DNA of 59,794 bases. Origin: CAIMMJ01 sp037131955 (GTDB lineage Bacteria > Bacteroidota > Bacteroidia > UBA4408). Below the pieces are notes generated by a model. The model had not been told where the DNA came from. It worked only from the letters and a program-made list of their open reading frames with translations, and did no database searches. A program made the translations under genes and the position numbers. Positions 46,303 through 54,013 of the stretch are shown here, one piece after another. Within the stretch, counting starts at the first letter, position 1. Each line of letters opens with the position of its first letter. The stretch covers positions 1 to 59,794 of the forward strand of contig JBAXQC010000008.1 in the NCBI GenBank assembly GCA_037131955.1. The letters run 5' to 3'.

Positions 46303-47860
46303 AGAAGTTAATTTAGTTTGGTTTAAAAGAGATTTAAGGTTAAAAGATCACCAGCCATTGTTTCATGCAAGTAGTTATTCCATTCCAACGGTATTGTTGT
46401 ATGTGTTTGAACCAATGCTATTAAATGCTCCTACCAGCGATTTAAGGCATTATAGATTTATTTGGCAATCGTTGCAGTGCATGAACAGTCAATTAGTAAA
46501 CTTTCAGAAAACTCTTACCATTTGCCATGGAGATATTTTAGAAGTATTAGATAAATTAAATTCGGTTTTTACTATTCAAACTATTCTTTCTACCCAAGAA
46601 ACAGGAATAGAAATAACATTCAACAGAGACAAAGAAGTAAATAATTGGTGCAAAAAAAATAATGTTAAATGGATAGAGTTCACTAATGGAGCAATAATTA
46701 GAGGATTAAAGAACAGAAAATCTTGGTCCTCAAATTGGGAAAAAGTAATGCATGAACACCAATTTATTAATAAAATTTCAGAGTTAAAAATAGTTGATGC
46801 TAATTCAAATTTTCCAGACATTAAAAAATTCCTTTCAAAAGAAATATTCGAGAATAATCCAAATTTCCAGCCGGGAGGAGAAACATTTGGAGAGAGATAT
46901 TTGCAAAGTTTTTTAAAACAGCGGTATAAATATTACAGCAGCGGAATTTCAAAACCAATTAATTCACGAAAATCATGTAGCCGACTTTCTCCCTATTTGG
47001 CCTATGGAAATTTATCAATGCGACAAGTATATCAGGAAACAATTTTTGCCTTAGATAAAACAGAAAACAAACGCCCCCTGTATAATTTTATAAGTCGCCT
47101 GCATTGGCATTGTCACTTTATTCAAAAATTTGAAAGTGAATGTAGAATCGAAAAAGAAAATTTTAATACGGCATACAATTGCATTAGAAACAAAACAAAT
47201 GAAATTTATTTTGAAGCGTGGAAAAATGGTAAAACAGGTTTCCCTTTAGTGGATGCCAATATGAGATGCTTAAAAGAAACAGGCTATATAAATTTTAGAA
47301 TGAGAGCAATGGTGGTTTCTTTCTTTACTGCCAATCTTTTTCAACCCTGGCAAATTGCCAGCAAACATTTAGCAAAAATGTTTCTGGACTTTGAACCAGG
47401 AATTCATTACCCTCAAATGCAGATGCAAGCTTGCACAGTAGGTACAAATACCATGAGGATTTACAATCCAACATTAAACTCTATAAAACACGATTCTAAT
47501 GGAGAATTTATTAAAATGTGGATTCCGGAGTTAAAGGATTTTCCTACTCATTTAATTCATGAGCCGCACAAAGCTTCTGCTCAAGAACAAGAAATGTATA
47601 AGTGTTTAATTGGAAAAGATTACCCATCGCCCATTGTAGATTTAAACTCAAGTTCCAAAAATGCAAAAGAGCAAATTGCCTCAATACTAAAAACTGAAAA
47701 TTCTAAAAATGAAGTTACCAGAATTTTAACTTCTCATGTAAAATCAAGAAAGAGAATAAAGGATGAAAGGAATAAAAAAACAAAACCTGCCACAAAAAAA
47801 TTGCCTCCATTGCAACAAACCCTTTTCCTGGAGGAAGAAGTGGGAAAAAAATTGGGCTGA
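46280..47860 (+). CDS. Photolyase/cryptochrome-family protein with altered Trp chain
   Basis: A 526-residue flavoprotein of the photolyase family. The N-terminal alpha/beta domain begins NLVWFKRDLRLKDHQPLFHA. The FAD-binding part has GGETFGERYLQSFL, SRLSPYLAYGNLSMRQVYQ, RLHWHCHFIQKF, TGFPLVDANMRCLKETG and MRIYNP. At two places where DNA photolyases carry electron-chain Trp this protein has Tyr 336 (ETGYINFR) and no Trp in HYPQMQMQA (from residue 376). It may repair UV lesions or sense light; which is open. A basic C-terminal tail (about 480-526) overlaps the DUF2256 gene. It overlaps the flavin reductase gene by 23 bases. Confidence 0.87.
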   Translation: MPNLTIREEVNLVWFKRDLRLKDHQPLFHASSYSIPTVLLYVFEPMLLNAPTSDLRHYRFIWQSLQCMNSQLVNFQKTLTICHGDILEVLDKLNSVFTIQTILSTQETGIEITFNRDKEVNNWCKKNNVKWIEFTNGAIIRGLKNRKSWSSNWEKVMHEHQFINKISELKIVDANSNFPDIKKFLSKEIFENNPNFQPGGETFGERYLQSFLKQRYKYYSSGISKPINSRKSCSRLSPYLAYGNLSMRQVYQETIFALDKTENKRPLYNFISRLHWHCHFIQKFESECRIEKENFNTAYNCIRNKTNEIYFEAWKNGKTGFPLVDANMRCLKETGYINFRMRAMVVSFFTANLFQPWQIASKHLAKMFLDFEPGIHYPQMQMQACTVGTNTMRIYNPTLNSIKHDSNGEFIKMWIPELKDFPTHLIHEPHKASAQEQEMYKCLIGKDYPSPIVDLNSSSKNAKEQIASILKTENSKNEVTRILTSHVKSRKRIKDERNKKTKPATKKLPPLQQTLFLEEEVGKKLG

Positions 47861-47912
47861 AGTTAAATACTGCAGTAAATCGTGTGGACTTAAATATAAA
47901 AATAAAGTTTAA
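47763..47912 (+). CDS. DUF2256 small zinc-ribbon-like protein, overlapping gene
   Basis: A 49-residue protein too short for routine gene calling. It starts at ATG 47763 within the photolyase gene, in a different frame, overlaps it by 98 bases, and ends directly against the ATG of the next gene. The sequence has CLHCNKPFSWRKKWEKNW, then VKYCSKSC: two Cys pairs (CxxC and CxxxC) with the FSWRKKWEKNW core of the DUF2256 family. It probably binds zinc. DUF2256 proteins often sit next to photolyase or cryptochrome genes; their job is unknown. The motif spans both the overlapping and the unique part, so this is very unlikely to be chance. Confidence 0.9.
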   Translation: MKGIKKQNLPQKNCLHCNKPFSWRKKWEKNWAEVKYCSKSCGLKYKNKV

Positions 47913-49196
47913 ATGAAAACGGAAGAAACAACGCTAATTTGGTTTAGAAACGATTTAAGAATACACGATAACGAGTCATTGCATAAGGCTTCTGAATTTA
48001 ATGAGTGTATAGCTATTTATGTTTTTAATGAAAATGATTTTGAGGAAAATGAAGATGGTTTCAGAAAATTAGGGAGATACAGGTATCATTTTATTTTAGA
48101 AACACTCCATGATTTAAAAAACAATTTAGCCAAGTTCAACATACCTTTATTAATTTTTAAGGGTAACCAAAAAAATATTTTAGAACAAAAAATTATTCAG
48201 TTAAATGTTTCAAAAGTATTCATGCATACAATCCCAGGAATTGAAGAATTTGGAATAGAAAATTCAATTACAGAATTCTGTAAAATAAAAAATGTTTCCA
48301 TAAACAAATACTCCTCAAATACCTTAATTCACATTTCAGATTTAAAATTTACTCAAGTTAATTTTCCCAAAATATTTACCCAGTTTAGAAAGAATGTAGA
48401 ATCTGATTTGACCATAAGAAAAGAATTTCCTGATCCCAAGAAAACAAATTCAACTGAATTTTTCGATTTTTTTAATTCTAAAAATTATTTGAAAGAGCAA
48501 TCTATTCAAAAATACCATCACGATTTAAATTTTGAAGGTGGAGAAACAATAGGTTTAAAAAGACTGGATTATTATCTGTGGCAATCAAATAAAATTGAAG
48601 TGTACAAAGAAACTAGAAATGGATTGATTGGAATGGATTATTCAACAAAGTTCTCTGCTTGGCTTGCAGTGGGTGCAATTTCTCCTAGAAGAATTTATTG
48701 GGAAATAAAAAAGTATGAAAGTCAAATTTTAAAAAATGAGTCCACATATTGGGTAATTTTTGAATTGCTTTGGCGAGATTATTTTAATTTTTACATGCAT
48801 TTTTTTCCTTTGGCGTACTTTAGATTCAAGCAAAATTCCGTAAATTTTTACAACGAAAACCAAAAAATAATTTTTAACAACTGGAAGATTGGCAATACAG
48901 GTATTCCCTTTGTTGACGCCAATATGAAAGAATTGTTAAGAACAGGTTTTATGAGTAATAGAGGCAGGCAAAACGTAGCATCATACCTAATAAATGACCT
49001 TAAAATAAACTGGTTTGCAGGCGCAAAATACTTTCAAGAATATTTAATTGATTTTGATGTGGCAAGCAATTATGGAAATTGGAGCTATTTGGCAGGAAAA
49101 GGGAATGATCCAAGAACCAACAGATATTTTAATATCGAAAAACAAAGACAAACTTATGATCCAAAAAACGAATATATAAACTTATGGAACAATTAA
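47913..49196 (+). CDS. DASH-type cryptochrome
   Basis: A 427-residue photolyase-like flavoprotein. The N terminus reads TLIWFRNDLRIHDNESLH. The FAD part has FEGGETIGLKRLDYYLWQ, KFSAWLAVGAISPRRIYWEI, ELLWRDYFNFYM, GFMSNRGRQNVASYL and SNYGNWSYLAGKGNDPR, all typical of CRY-DASH. Trp residues remain at expected chain positions (LLWRDY, INWFAG, NWSYLAG), unlike the upstream relative. DASH proteins repair pyrimidine dimers in single-stranded DNA in vitro and may signal light. It starts right after the DUF2256 stop and overlaps the DUF2805 gene by 13 bases. Confidence 0.93.
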   Translation: MKTEETTLIWFRNDLRIHDNESLHKASEFNECIAIYVFNENDFEENEDGFRKLGRYRYHFILETLHDLKNNLAKFNIPLLIFKGNQKNILEQKIIQLNVSKVFMHTIPGIEEFGIENSITEFCKIKNVSINKYSSNTLIHISDLKFTQVNFPKIFTQFRKNVESDLTIRKEFPDPKKTNSTEFFDFFNSKNYLKEQSIQKYHHDLNFEGGETIGLKRLDYYLWQSNKIEVYKETRNGLIGMDYSTKFSAWLAVGAISPRRIYWEIKKYESQILKNESTYWVIFELLWRDYFNFYMHFFPLAYFRFKQNSVNFYNENQKIIFNNWKIGNTGIPFVDANMKELLRTGFMSNRGRQNVASYLINDLKINWFAGAKYFQEYLIDFDVASNYGNWSYLAGKGNDPRTNRYFNIEKQRQTYDPKNEYINLWNN

Positions 49197-49453
49197 ACAC
49201 TCAAGAAATTGACAGAATAATTGAGATGGCTTGGGAAGACAGAACTCCCTTTGAAGCTATTGAGCTACAATTTCAATTAAAAGAAAAAGAGGTGATAGAG
49301 TTAATGCGAAAAAATATGAAAACAAGTAGTTTTAGAATGTGGAGAAAAAGAATGGCAGGAAGAAAAACAAAACACCGAAACCTCAGAACCGATTCAATTG
49401 ATAGATTTAAATGCACAAGACAAAAGCAAATATCAATGAATAAGTACAAGTAA
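49184..49453 (+). CDS. DUF2805 (TIGR03643-type) small protein
   Basis: An 89-residue protein matching a family of unknown function: EIDRIIEMAWEDRTPFEAIE, EKEVIELMRKN, then SFRMWRKRMAGRKTKH. The first half could be a helix-turn-helix-like fold and the end is strongly basic, hinting at nucleic-acid contact. The start overlaps the CRY-DASH gene by 13 bases, so translation is probably coupled. Homologues are small stand-alone genes; the link to photolyases is a neighbourhood observation. Confidence 0.88.
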   Translation: MEQLNTQEIDRIIEMAWEDRTPFEAIELQFQLKEKEVIELMRKNMKTSSFRMWRKRMAGRKTKHRNLRTDSIDRFKCTRQKQISMNKYK

Positions 49454-49502
49454 AAAAACTTAAACTAAACATATTTGTTGATTTAGTGTTTTCAAACCCG
49501 TT

Positions 49503-49826
49503 ATGATTAAACACAAGGTTATATTTGGAGAAGAGGAATTACTGGCAAGTGATGGACAAAACCTTAGAAATCTATTAAAAAAACACAATAAAAAATTACA
49601 TAACGATAATTCCAATTATTTAAATTGTAAAGGATTAGGCACTTGCGGCACGTGTGCTGTTAAAATTACTGGCAGTGTAAATCCCCCAAATAGATTAGAA
49701 TCTTTTAGATTAAAACTTCACCCATTTATTAAAGACTCCAAGCTCAGATTAGCCTGTCAAATTTGTATCAGGAATGATTTAAGAGTTACTAAATTTAATG
49801 GCTTTTGGGGAGAAGAAGAAATATAA
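49503..49826 (+). CDS. 2Fe-2S ferredoxin
   Basis: A 107-residue plant-type ferredoxin. Cluster ligands are C42, C48 and C51 in LNCKGLGTCGTCAVKI and C85 in RLACQIC, the normal CX5CX2C...C pattern; C88 is an extra Cys. It could carry electrons to a flavin- or iron-dependent partner. Its place 49 bases after the DUF2805 gene, on the same strand, suggests it belongs to the photolyase locus as an electron donor, which is inference. No reductase is adjacent apart from the flavin reductase-like gene. Confidence 0.92.
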   Translation: MIKHKVIFGEEELLASDGQNLRNLLKKHNKKLHNDNSNYLNCKGLGTCGTCAVKITGSVNPPNRLESFRLKLHPFIKDSKLRLACQICIRNDLRVTKFNGFWGEEEI

Positions 49827-49867
49827 AATTCCATACAATATTAATTTTTACTTTATTTGCTTTGTAA

Positions 49868-50770
49868 ATGAAACAAAGCTTAAACTATTTTTTCACTGTA
49901 TTCTTTCGCTCCTATTCACAACTTTTTTTTGAATCAAATATTACCTACGGAATTTTAATTTTTTTACTCACTTTAACTTCTCCATTTCTTGCATTAAACG
50001 CAGCTTTGGCTATAACGGCATCAATATTTGCAGCCCCTGTTTTTAAATTTAATTCCAAACTTATGATGTCTGGAGAATTTGGTGTAAATCCATTTTTGTC
50101 CGGTGGAGCTATCTATTTATTTTATCACAATAACTTTATTCTTGCTTTTTTTTCGGGAGCTATTGCTATGTTTTTTACCATGGTCATCACAAATTTATTT
50201 CGTGCTTATAAACTACCATTTCTCTCCCTCCCATTTATTATAACTTCGTTTTTACTGTTACTATTATTCAAGCCCCAAATAGGCTCAATTCCGGTTATTG
50301 AAACTGCATTTAAAACAAATTTTATTCTTACGTTTTTTACAATAATAAGTCATTGTTTTTCAGCAATGTGTTTTCTTACAAACTGGTGGCAAGGGCTAGT
50401 GCTGGCCATATTGTTGATAATATTTAATGTAAAGAGTTTTGTAAATGTTGTTGTAGCTGTTTCAGTAGTAGCAATAGTTTTAATTTTTTTTAATTTTGGT
50501 AATCACCTTATTTCATTTTATTTCTATGGCTTTAACTTCGTTTTAGTTGCATTAGCTGTTCAGCATTTAATTAGTTCAAATTACAACTACACTCTAATAT
50601 TAATTCCAATATTAACTTCTTTCTCTTTGGTTTTATTGTTTTTTTTGCACCCTATGTTTAATAATTTAAGTTTGAGTGCATTTTCGATACCATTTTCAAT
50701 TGTAGTTTTACTTGCCAAAATAATTCAAAATAAAAATTCAATTCAAAAAATAGTATGGAAGAAAGAATAG
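49868..50770 (+). CDS. Urea transporter family protein
   Basis: A 300-residue integral membrane protein with about ten helices in two related halves. Family-like features are GEFGVNPFLSGGAIYLFYH and a LPFLSLPFIITSFL stretch resembling the LPxxxxPF signature of UT/SLC14-type channels. These form trimeric channels for urea. No urease gene is visible nearby, so the physiological use is unclear. It overlaps anmK by 16 bases and follows the ferredoxin by 41. Confidence 0.8.
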   Translation: MKQSLNYFFTVFFRSYSQLFFESNITYGILIFLLTLTSPFLALNAALAITASIFAAPVFKFNSKLMMSGEFGVNPFLSGGAIYLFYHNNFILAFFSGAIAMFFTMVITNLFRAYKLPFLSLPFIITSFLLLLLFKPQIGSIPVIETAFKTNFILTFFTIISHCFSAMCFLTNWWQGLVLAILLIIFNVKSFVNVVVAVSVVAIVLIFFNFGNHLISFYFYGFNFVLVALAVQHLISSNYNYTLILIPILTSFSLVLLFFLHPMFNNLSLSAFSIPFSIVVLLAKIIQNKNSIQKIVWKKE

Positions 50771-51819
50771 TTGTTCTAGGTCTTATGTCAGGAAGTTCAT
50801 TGGATGGCGTAGATTTAGCATTATGTGAATTTACAGGTAGCGAATTTAAAACATGGAAAATTTTAAAAGGACAAACTAAGGAATATCCAGATGAACTTTT
50901 CAATACATTATTCAATGCTCAAAACTTATCAGCAAAAGAATTTGTAATTTTAGATACAGCTATTGCTAATTTTTATGCACAAATAATTAACGAGTTTTTA
51001 TCCACTGAAAATGAAAAACCACAGTTTATTTCTTCGCACGGTCATACCTTGTTTCATGATATTTCAAATAAAATTACTTCACAAATAGGAAGTGGAGCGG
51101 CCATTTCTGCACTCACAAATTTGCCTGTTGTTTGTGATTTTAGAAGAAATGATGTTGCATTAAACGGACAAGGTGCTCCGCTAGTTCCTATTGGCGATAG
51201 AGATTTATTTAGCGAGTATGATGTGTGCATAAACTTAGGAGGTATAATTAATATCACTTACAAAGGAATTAATGATAAGACTTACGCTTATGACATTTGC
51301 GCTGGAAATCAGGTTTTAAATTATTTTTCTAGAAAAAAAGACTTGGATTATGATAGCGAAGGCCAGTTGGCGGCTAACGGCTTACCTATTTTTGAGTTAC
51401 TTGAGAAATTAAATCAACTTGAGTTTTTAGATGAGGCTCCGCCAAAATCTCTCGATAAATTTTGGATTCACGAACAAGTTATTCCATTACTTCAAAGTTA
51501 TAACAAACCCATAGAGGACATACTTTGCACCACCTGCCATCACATTGCACTTCAAATTTCAAAGAACCTGCCTAAACATATCAAAAATCCAAACATACTT
51601 CTTTCGGGCGGAGGCACATTAAATACATATCTTGTTGGTCTTATTAAAAACTATTGCAAAGGAAATATTTATATCCCCAACGAAGATATTATTAATTTTA
51701 AAGAAGCCTTAATATTTGCATACCTTGGTTTACTGAGGTGGCAAAACAAAATCAACACAATACCCGAAGTTACAGGAGCTTCAAGGGCTTCGTGCTCAGG
51801 AGCTATTTACTTCCCCTAA
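50755..51819 (+). CDS. anmK: Anhydro-N-acetylmuramic acid kinase
   Basis: Opens and phosphorylates 1,6-anhydroMurNAc to MurNAc-6-P in cell-wall recycling. The ASKHA phosphate loop is GLMSGSSLDGVDLALCEF. VVCDFRRNDVALNGQGAPLV, CINLGGIINIT and LLSGGGTLNTYLV complete the family pattern. Length 354 is usual. The start overlaps the urea transporter gene by 16 bases. MltG at 41 kb and this enzyme both act on peptidoglycan, but they are separate units. Confidence 0.95.
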   Translation: MEERIVVLGLMSGSSLDGVDLALCEFTGSEFKTWKILKGQTKEYPDELFNTLFNAQNLSAKEFVILDTAIANFYAQIINEFLSTENEKPQFISSHGHTLFHDISNKITSQIGSGAAISALTNLPVVCDFRRNDVALNGQGAPLVPIGDRDLFSEYDVCINLGGIINITYKGINDKTYAYDICAGNQVLNYFSRKKDLDYDSEGQLAANGLPIFELLEKLNQLEFLDEAPPKSLDKFWIHEQVIPLLQSYNKPIEDILCTTCHHIALQISKNLPKHIKNPNILLSGGGTLNTYLVGLIKNYCKGNIYIPNEDIINFKEALIFAYLGLLRWQNKINTIPEVTGASRASCSGAIYFP

Positions 51820-51847
51820 AATGCATAATTATAGAAATTTTCATAAA

Positions 51848-52075
51848 TTAAAAATCATCGTCGTCGTCATCAAAGCCCGAATCAAAATTATCTAATCCTA
51901 ATTCATCGTCCATAAACTCATCGAGCTCATCGTCAATTTCACTTGGCTTAGGTTTTTTTGTAGATTTTGCTGCAGGTTTTGCAGGAGCTTTTGCAGGAGC
52001 TTTTTTTGCCGCACTAGCAGGTGCTGATTTTTTTTGCGGTGCTGATGTTTTTTTATTTCCTGTAGTTTTTTTCAT
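51848..52075 (-). CDS. Small Lys/Ala/Pro-rich protein with acidic tail
   Basis: A 75-residue low-complexity polyampholyte. Residues 1-45 are Lys/Ala/Pro-rich with AKKAPAKAPAKPAAKSTKK, similar to histone H1-like tails. The last 30 are acidic (ELDEFMDDELGLDNF, then a run of Asp and a final Phe). A well placed promoter upstream argues it is real. The basic half could contact DNA or RNA and the acidic half another protein. Function unknown; similar short proteins occur in other Bacteroidota. Confidence 0.78.
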   Translation of the reverse strand: MKKTTGNKKTSAPQKKSAPASAAKKAPAKAPAKPAAKSTKKPKPSEIDDELDEFMDDELGLDNFDSGFDDDDDDF

Positions 52076-52121
52076 GAGTTTATGGAAAAATTCTATTCAG
52101 ATTTATTTTTTGCTTATTATA

Positions 52122-52154
52122 CAAATGTAAGAATGGTTTTATTACTTTGCCAAA
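52122..52154 (-). promoter_or_regulatory. Promoter of the small polyampholyte gene
   Basis: Read on minus: TTTG (52151-52154), 21-base spacer, TACATTTG (52122-52129), 46 bases before the gene. Both -33 and -7 boxes match. Confidence 0.65.
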
Positions 52155-52180
52155 TCTTTAAGTGAAGTTTTTTATCTTTA
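52146..52180 (+). promoter_or_regulatory. Promoter of the Glu/Leu/Phe/Val dehydrogenase gene
   Basis: TTTG (52146-52149), 23-base spacer, TATCTTTA (52173-52180), 18 bases before ATG 52199. The last base of the -7 box is A instead of G. Its -33 box is back to back with that of the divergent gene. Confidence 0.5.
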
Positions 52181-52198
52181 TTGTAAAAAAAAATTGTT

Positions 52199-53425
52199 AT
52201 GAAAGATTTATTAGAAAAGTTTGAAAATAAAAAACCCGAAATTGTCTTTGAATGGAAAGATTCTGAATCAGAAGCTCAAGGCTGGATTGTTATTAATTCT
52301 TTACGTGGGGGTGCTGCAGGCGGAGGAACCCGAATGAGAAAGGGTTTAGATAAAAGAGAAGTAGAAAGTCTTGCCAAAACAATGGAGGTTAAATTTACTG
52401 TTTCCGGACCACCAATTGGCGGTGCAAAGTCTGGAATTAATTTTGACCCGCAAGACCCAAGAAAAAAAGAAGTTTTAAAAAGATGGTACAAAGCCGTAAT
52501 TCCATTGCTAAAAAATTATTATGGAACGGGTGGAGATTTAAATGTTGATGAAATTCACGAGGTTATTCCTATCACAGAAGATTTAGGTTTGTGGCATCCC
52601 CAAGAAGGAGTGCTTAATGGTCACTTTGCCCCAAAAGAAAACGAAAAAATTCATAAAATTGGTCAATTAAGAACCGGCGTTTCTAAAGTTTTAGAAGACC
52701 CAAATTACTCTCCAGATTTAACAAGGAAATATGTTGTTGCAGATATGATTACTGGTTATGGAGTTGCTCAGTCTGTAAAACATTATTACGACATTTATGG
52801 GGGTTCTATTGCTGGCAAAAGAGCCATCATTCAAGGCTGGGGAAATGTTGCATCTGCCGCTGCATTTTATCTCTCTAAACTTGGAGTTTTAATCACCGGA
52901 ATTATTGATAGAACCTCTGGTATTGTTAGCACCGAAGGTTTAGATTACGAAGAAATTAGAAGGCTGTTTCTCGAAAAAAGAAACAACAGCTTATATACTC
53001 CTCAATTATTAAGTTATGAGGAAACAAACGCAAAAGTTTGGGACATAGGCGCCGAAATATTTATTCCTGCCGCAGCTTCAAGATTAGTGCAAAAAGCCGA
53101 GATAGATAAATTAATTTCAGGTGGATTAGAAGTAGTGAGCTGCGGAGCAAATGTTCCTTTTGCAGATCCAGAAATTTTCTTTGGACCAATCTCAGAATAT
53201 ACAGACAATAAAGTTGCCTTAATACCCGACTTTATTGCCAATTGCGGAATGGCAAGAGTTTTTGCCTACCTTATGCAATCAAACGTAGAGCTCTCTGATA
53301 AAGCTATTTTTAATGATACTTCAGAAACTATAAAAAATGCCATTCAAAAAGTTTACAACAAAAACAATTCAAAAAATAATTTTGCAAAAACGGCTTTTGA
53401 AATTGCAATTAGCCAATTGATTTAA
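52199..53425 (+). CDS. Glu/Leu/Phe/Val dehydrogenase
   Basis: NAD(P)-dependent amino-acid dehydrogenase that deaminates an amino acid to its 2-oxo acid. The substrate domain has LRGGAAGGGTRMRKGLDKRE and GPPIGGAKSGINFDPQDP (Lys of the active site). GTGGDLNVDEIHEVIP follows, then the Rossmann domain with AIIQGWGNVASAAAFYLSKL. Length 408 is normal for a hexameric type. Whether it prefers glutamate or a branched-chain substrate cannot be read. It is divergent from the small polyampholyte gene. Confidence 0.9.
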   Translation: MKDLLEKFENKKPEIVFEWKDSESEAQGWIVINSLRGGAAGGGTRMRKGLDKREVESLAKTMEVKFTVSGPPIGGAKSGINFDPQDPRKKEVLKRWYKAVIPLLKNYYGTGGDLNVDEIHEVIPITEDLGLWHPQEGVLNGHFAPKENEKIHKIGQLRTGVSKVLEDPNYSPDLTRKYVVADMITGYGVAQSVKHYYDIYGGSIAGKRAIIQGWGNVASAAAFYLSKLGVLITGIIDRTSGIVSTEGLDYEEIRRLFLEKRNNSLYTPQLLSYEETNAKVWDIGAEIFIPAAASRLVQKAEIDKLISGGLEVVSCGANVPFADPEIFFGPISEYTDNKVALIPDFIANCGMARVFAYLMQSNVELSDKAIFNDTSETIKNAIQKVYNKNNSKNNFAKTAFEIAISQLI

Positions 53426-53468
53426 CTATAAAAATTTATTTGTATTCACGATTACTTTTTAGCATTTG

Positions 53469-53897
53469 ATGGACATTTTAGGCAGGGTAGAAAAGGTTAA
53501 TTTCCCTAATTTGCAACTTTTTGATATTGATGCAAAAATAGACACAGGCGCCTACACTACCGCCCTGCATTGCCATGATATTATGGAGAGAACCGAGAAC
53601 AATAAAAAAAAATTGTTTTTCAAATTATTAGACCCATCACACCCAGATTACAATGAAAGGGAAATTGTTTTTAACCAATACGAAAAGAAACAAATTAAAA
53701 ATTCTTTTGGTGATTTAGAAGAACGTTTTGTAATAAAAACAACTATACAAATTGGAAATAGAAAAATAAAAACGTTAATGTCTCTTACAGACAGAGGCTC
53801 TATGAAATATCCCGTTTTAATTGGAAGAAGGTTGCTTCGAAACAAGTTTGTTGTGGATGTAAGCAAGATTTATACTCAGTTGAACGGAAATTTATAA
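53469..53897 (+). CDS. RimK-associated retropepsin-like protein (Zn_protease family)
   Basis: A 142-residue protein of the family often called ATP-dependent zinc protease or RimB-like. Its aspartic-protease-like core is DIDAKIDTGAYTTALHCHDI, followed by IKTLMSLTDRGSMKYPVLIG and RRLLRNKFVVDVS. In other bacteria it lies next to rimK and trims the poly-Glu tails that RimK adds. Here rimK is about 16 kb away. ATG 53469 is chosen; a TTG three bases earlier is possible. Confidence 0.83.
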   Translation: MDILGRVEKVNFPNLQLFDIDAKIDTGAYTTALHCHDIMERTENNKKKLFFKLLDPSHPDYNEREIVFNQYEKKQIKNSFGDLEERFVIKTTIQIGNRKIKTLMSLTDRGSMKYPVLIGRRLLRNKFVVDVSKIYTQLNGNL

Positions 53898-54013
53898 ACC
53901 GTCTTTTGAGATTCAATATTTGTTTTAAGCTTTTGTTAAATATACCTATAAACTCAAATTAGAGTATCTATCATGGTAATGTTCATTATATATTTTTATT
54001 TTTGTCACACATA

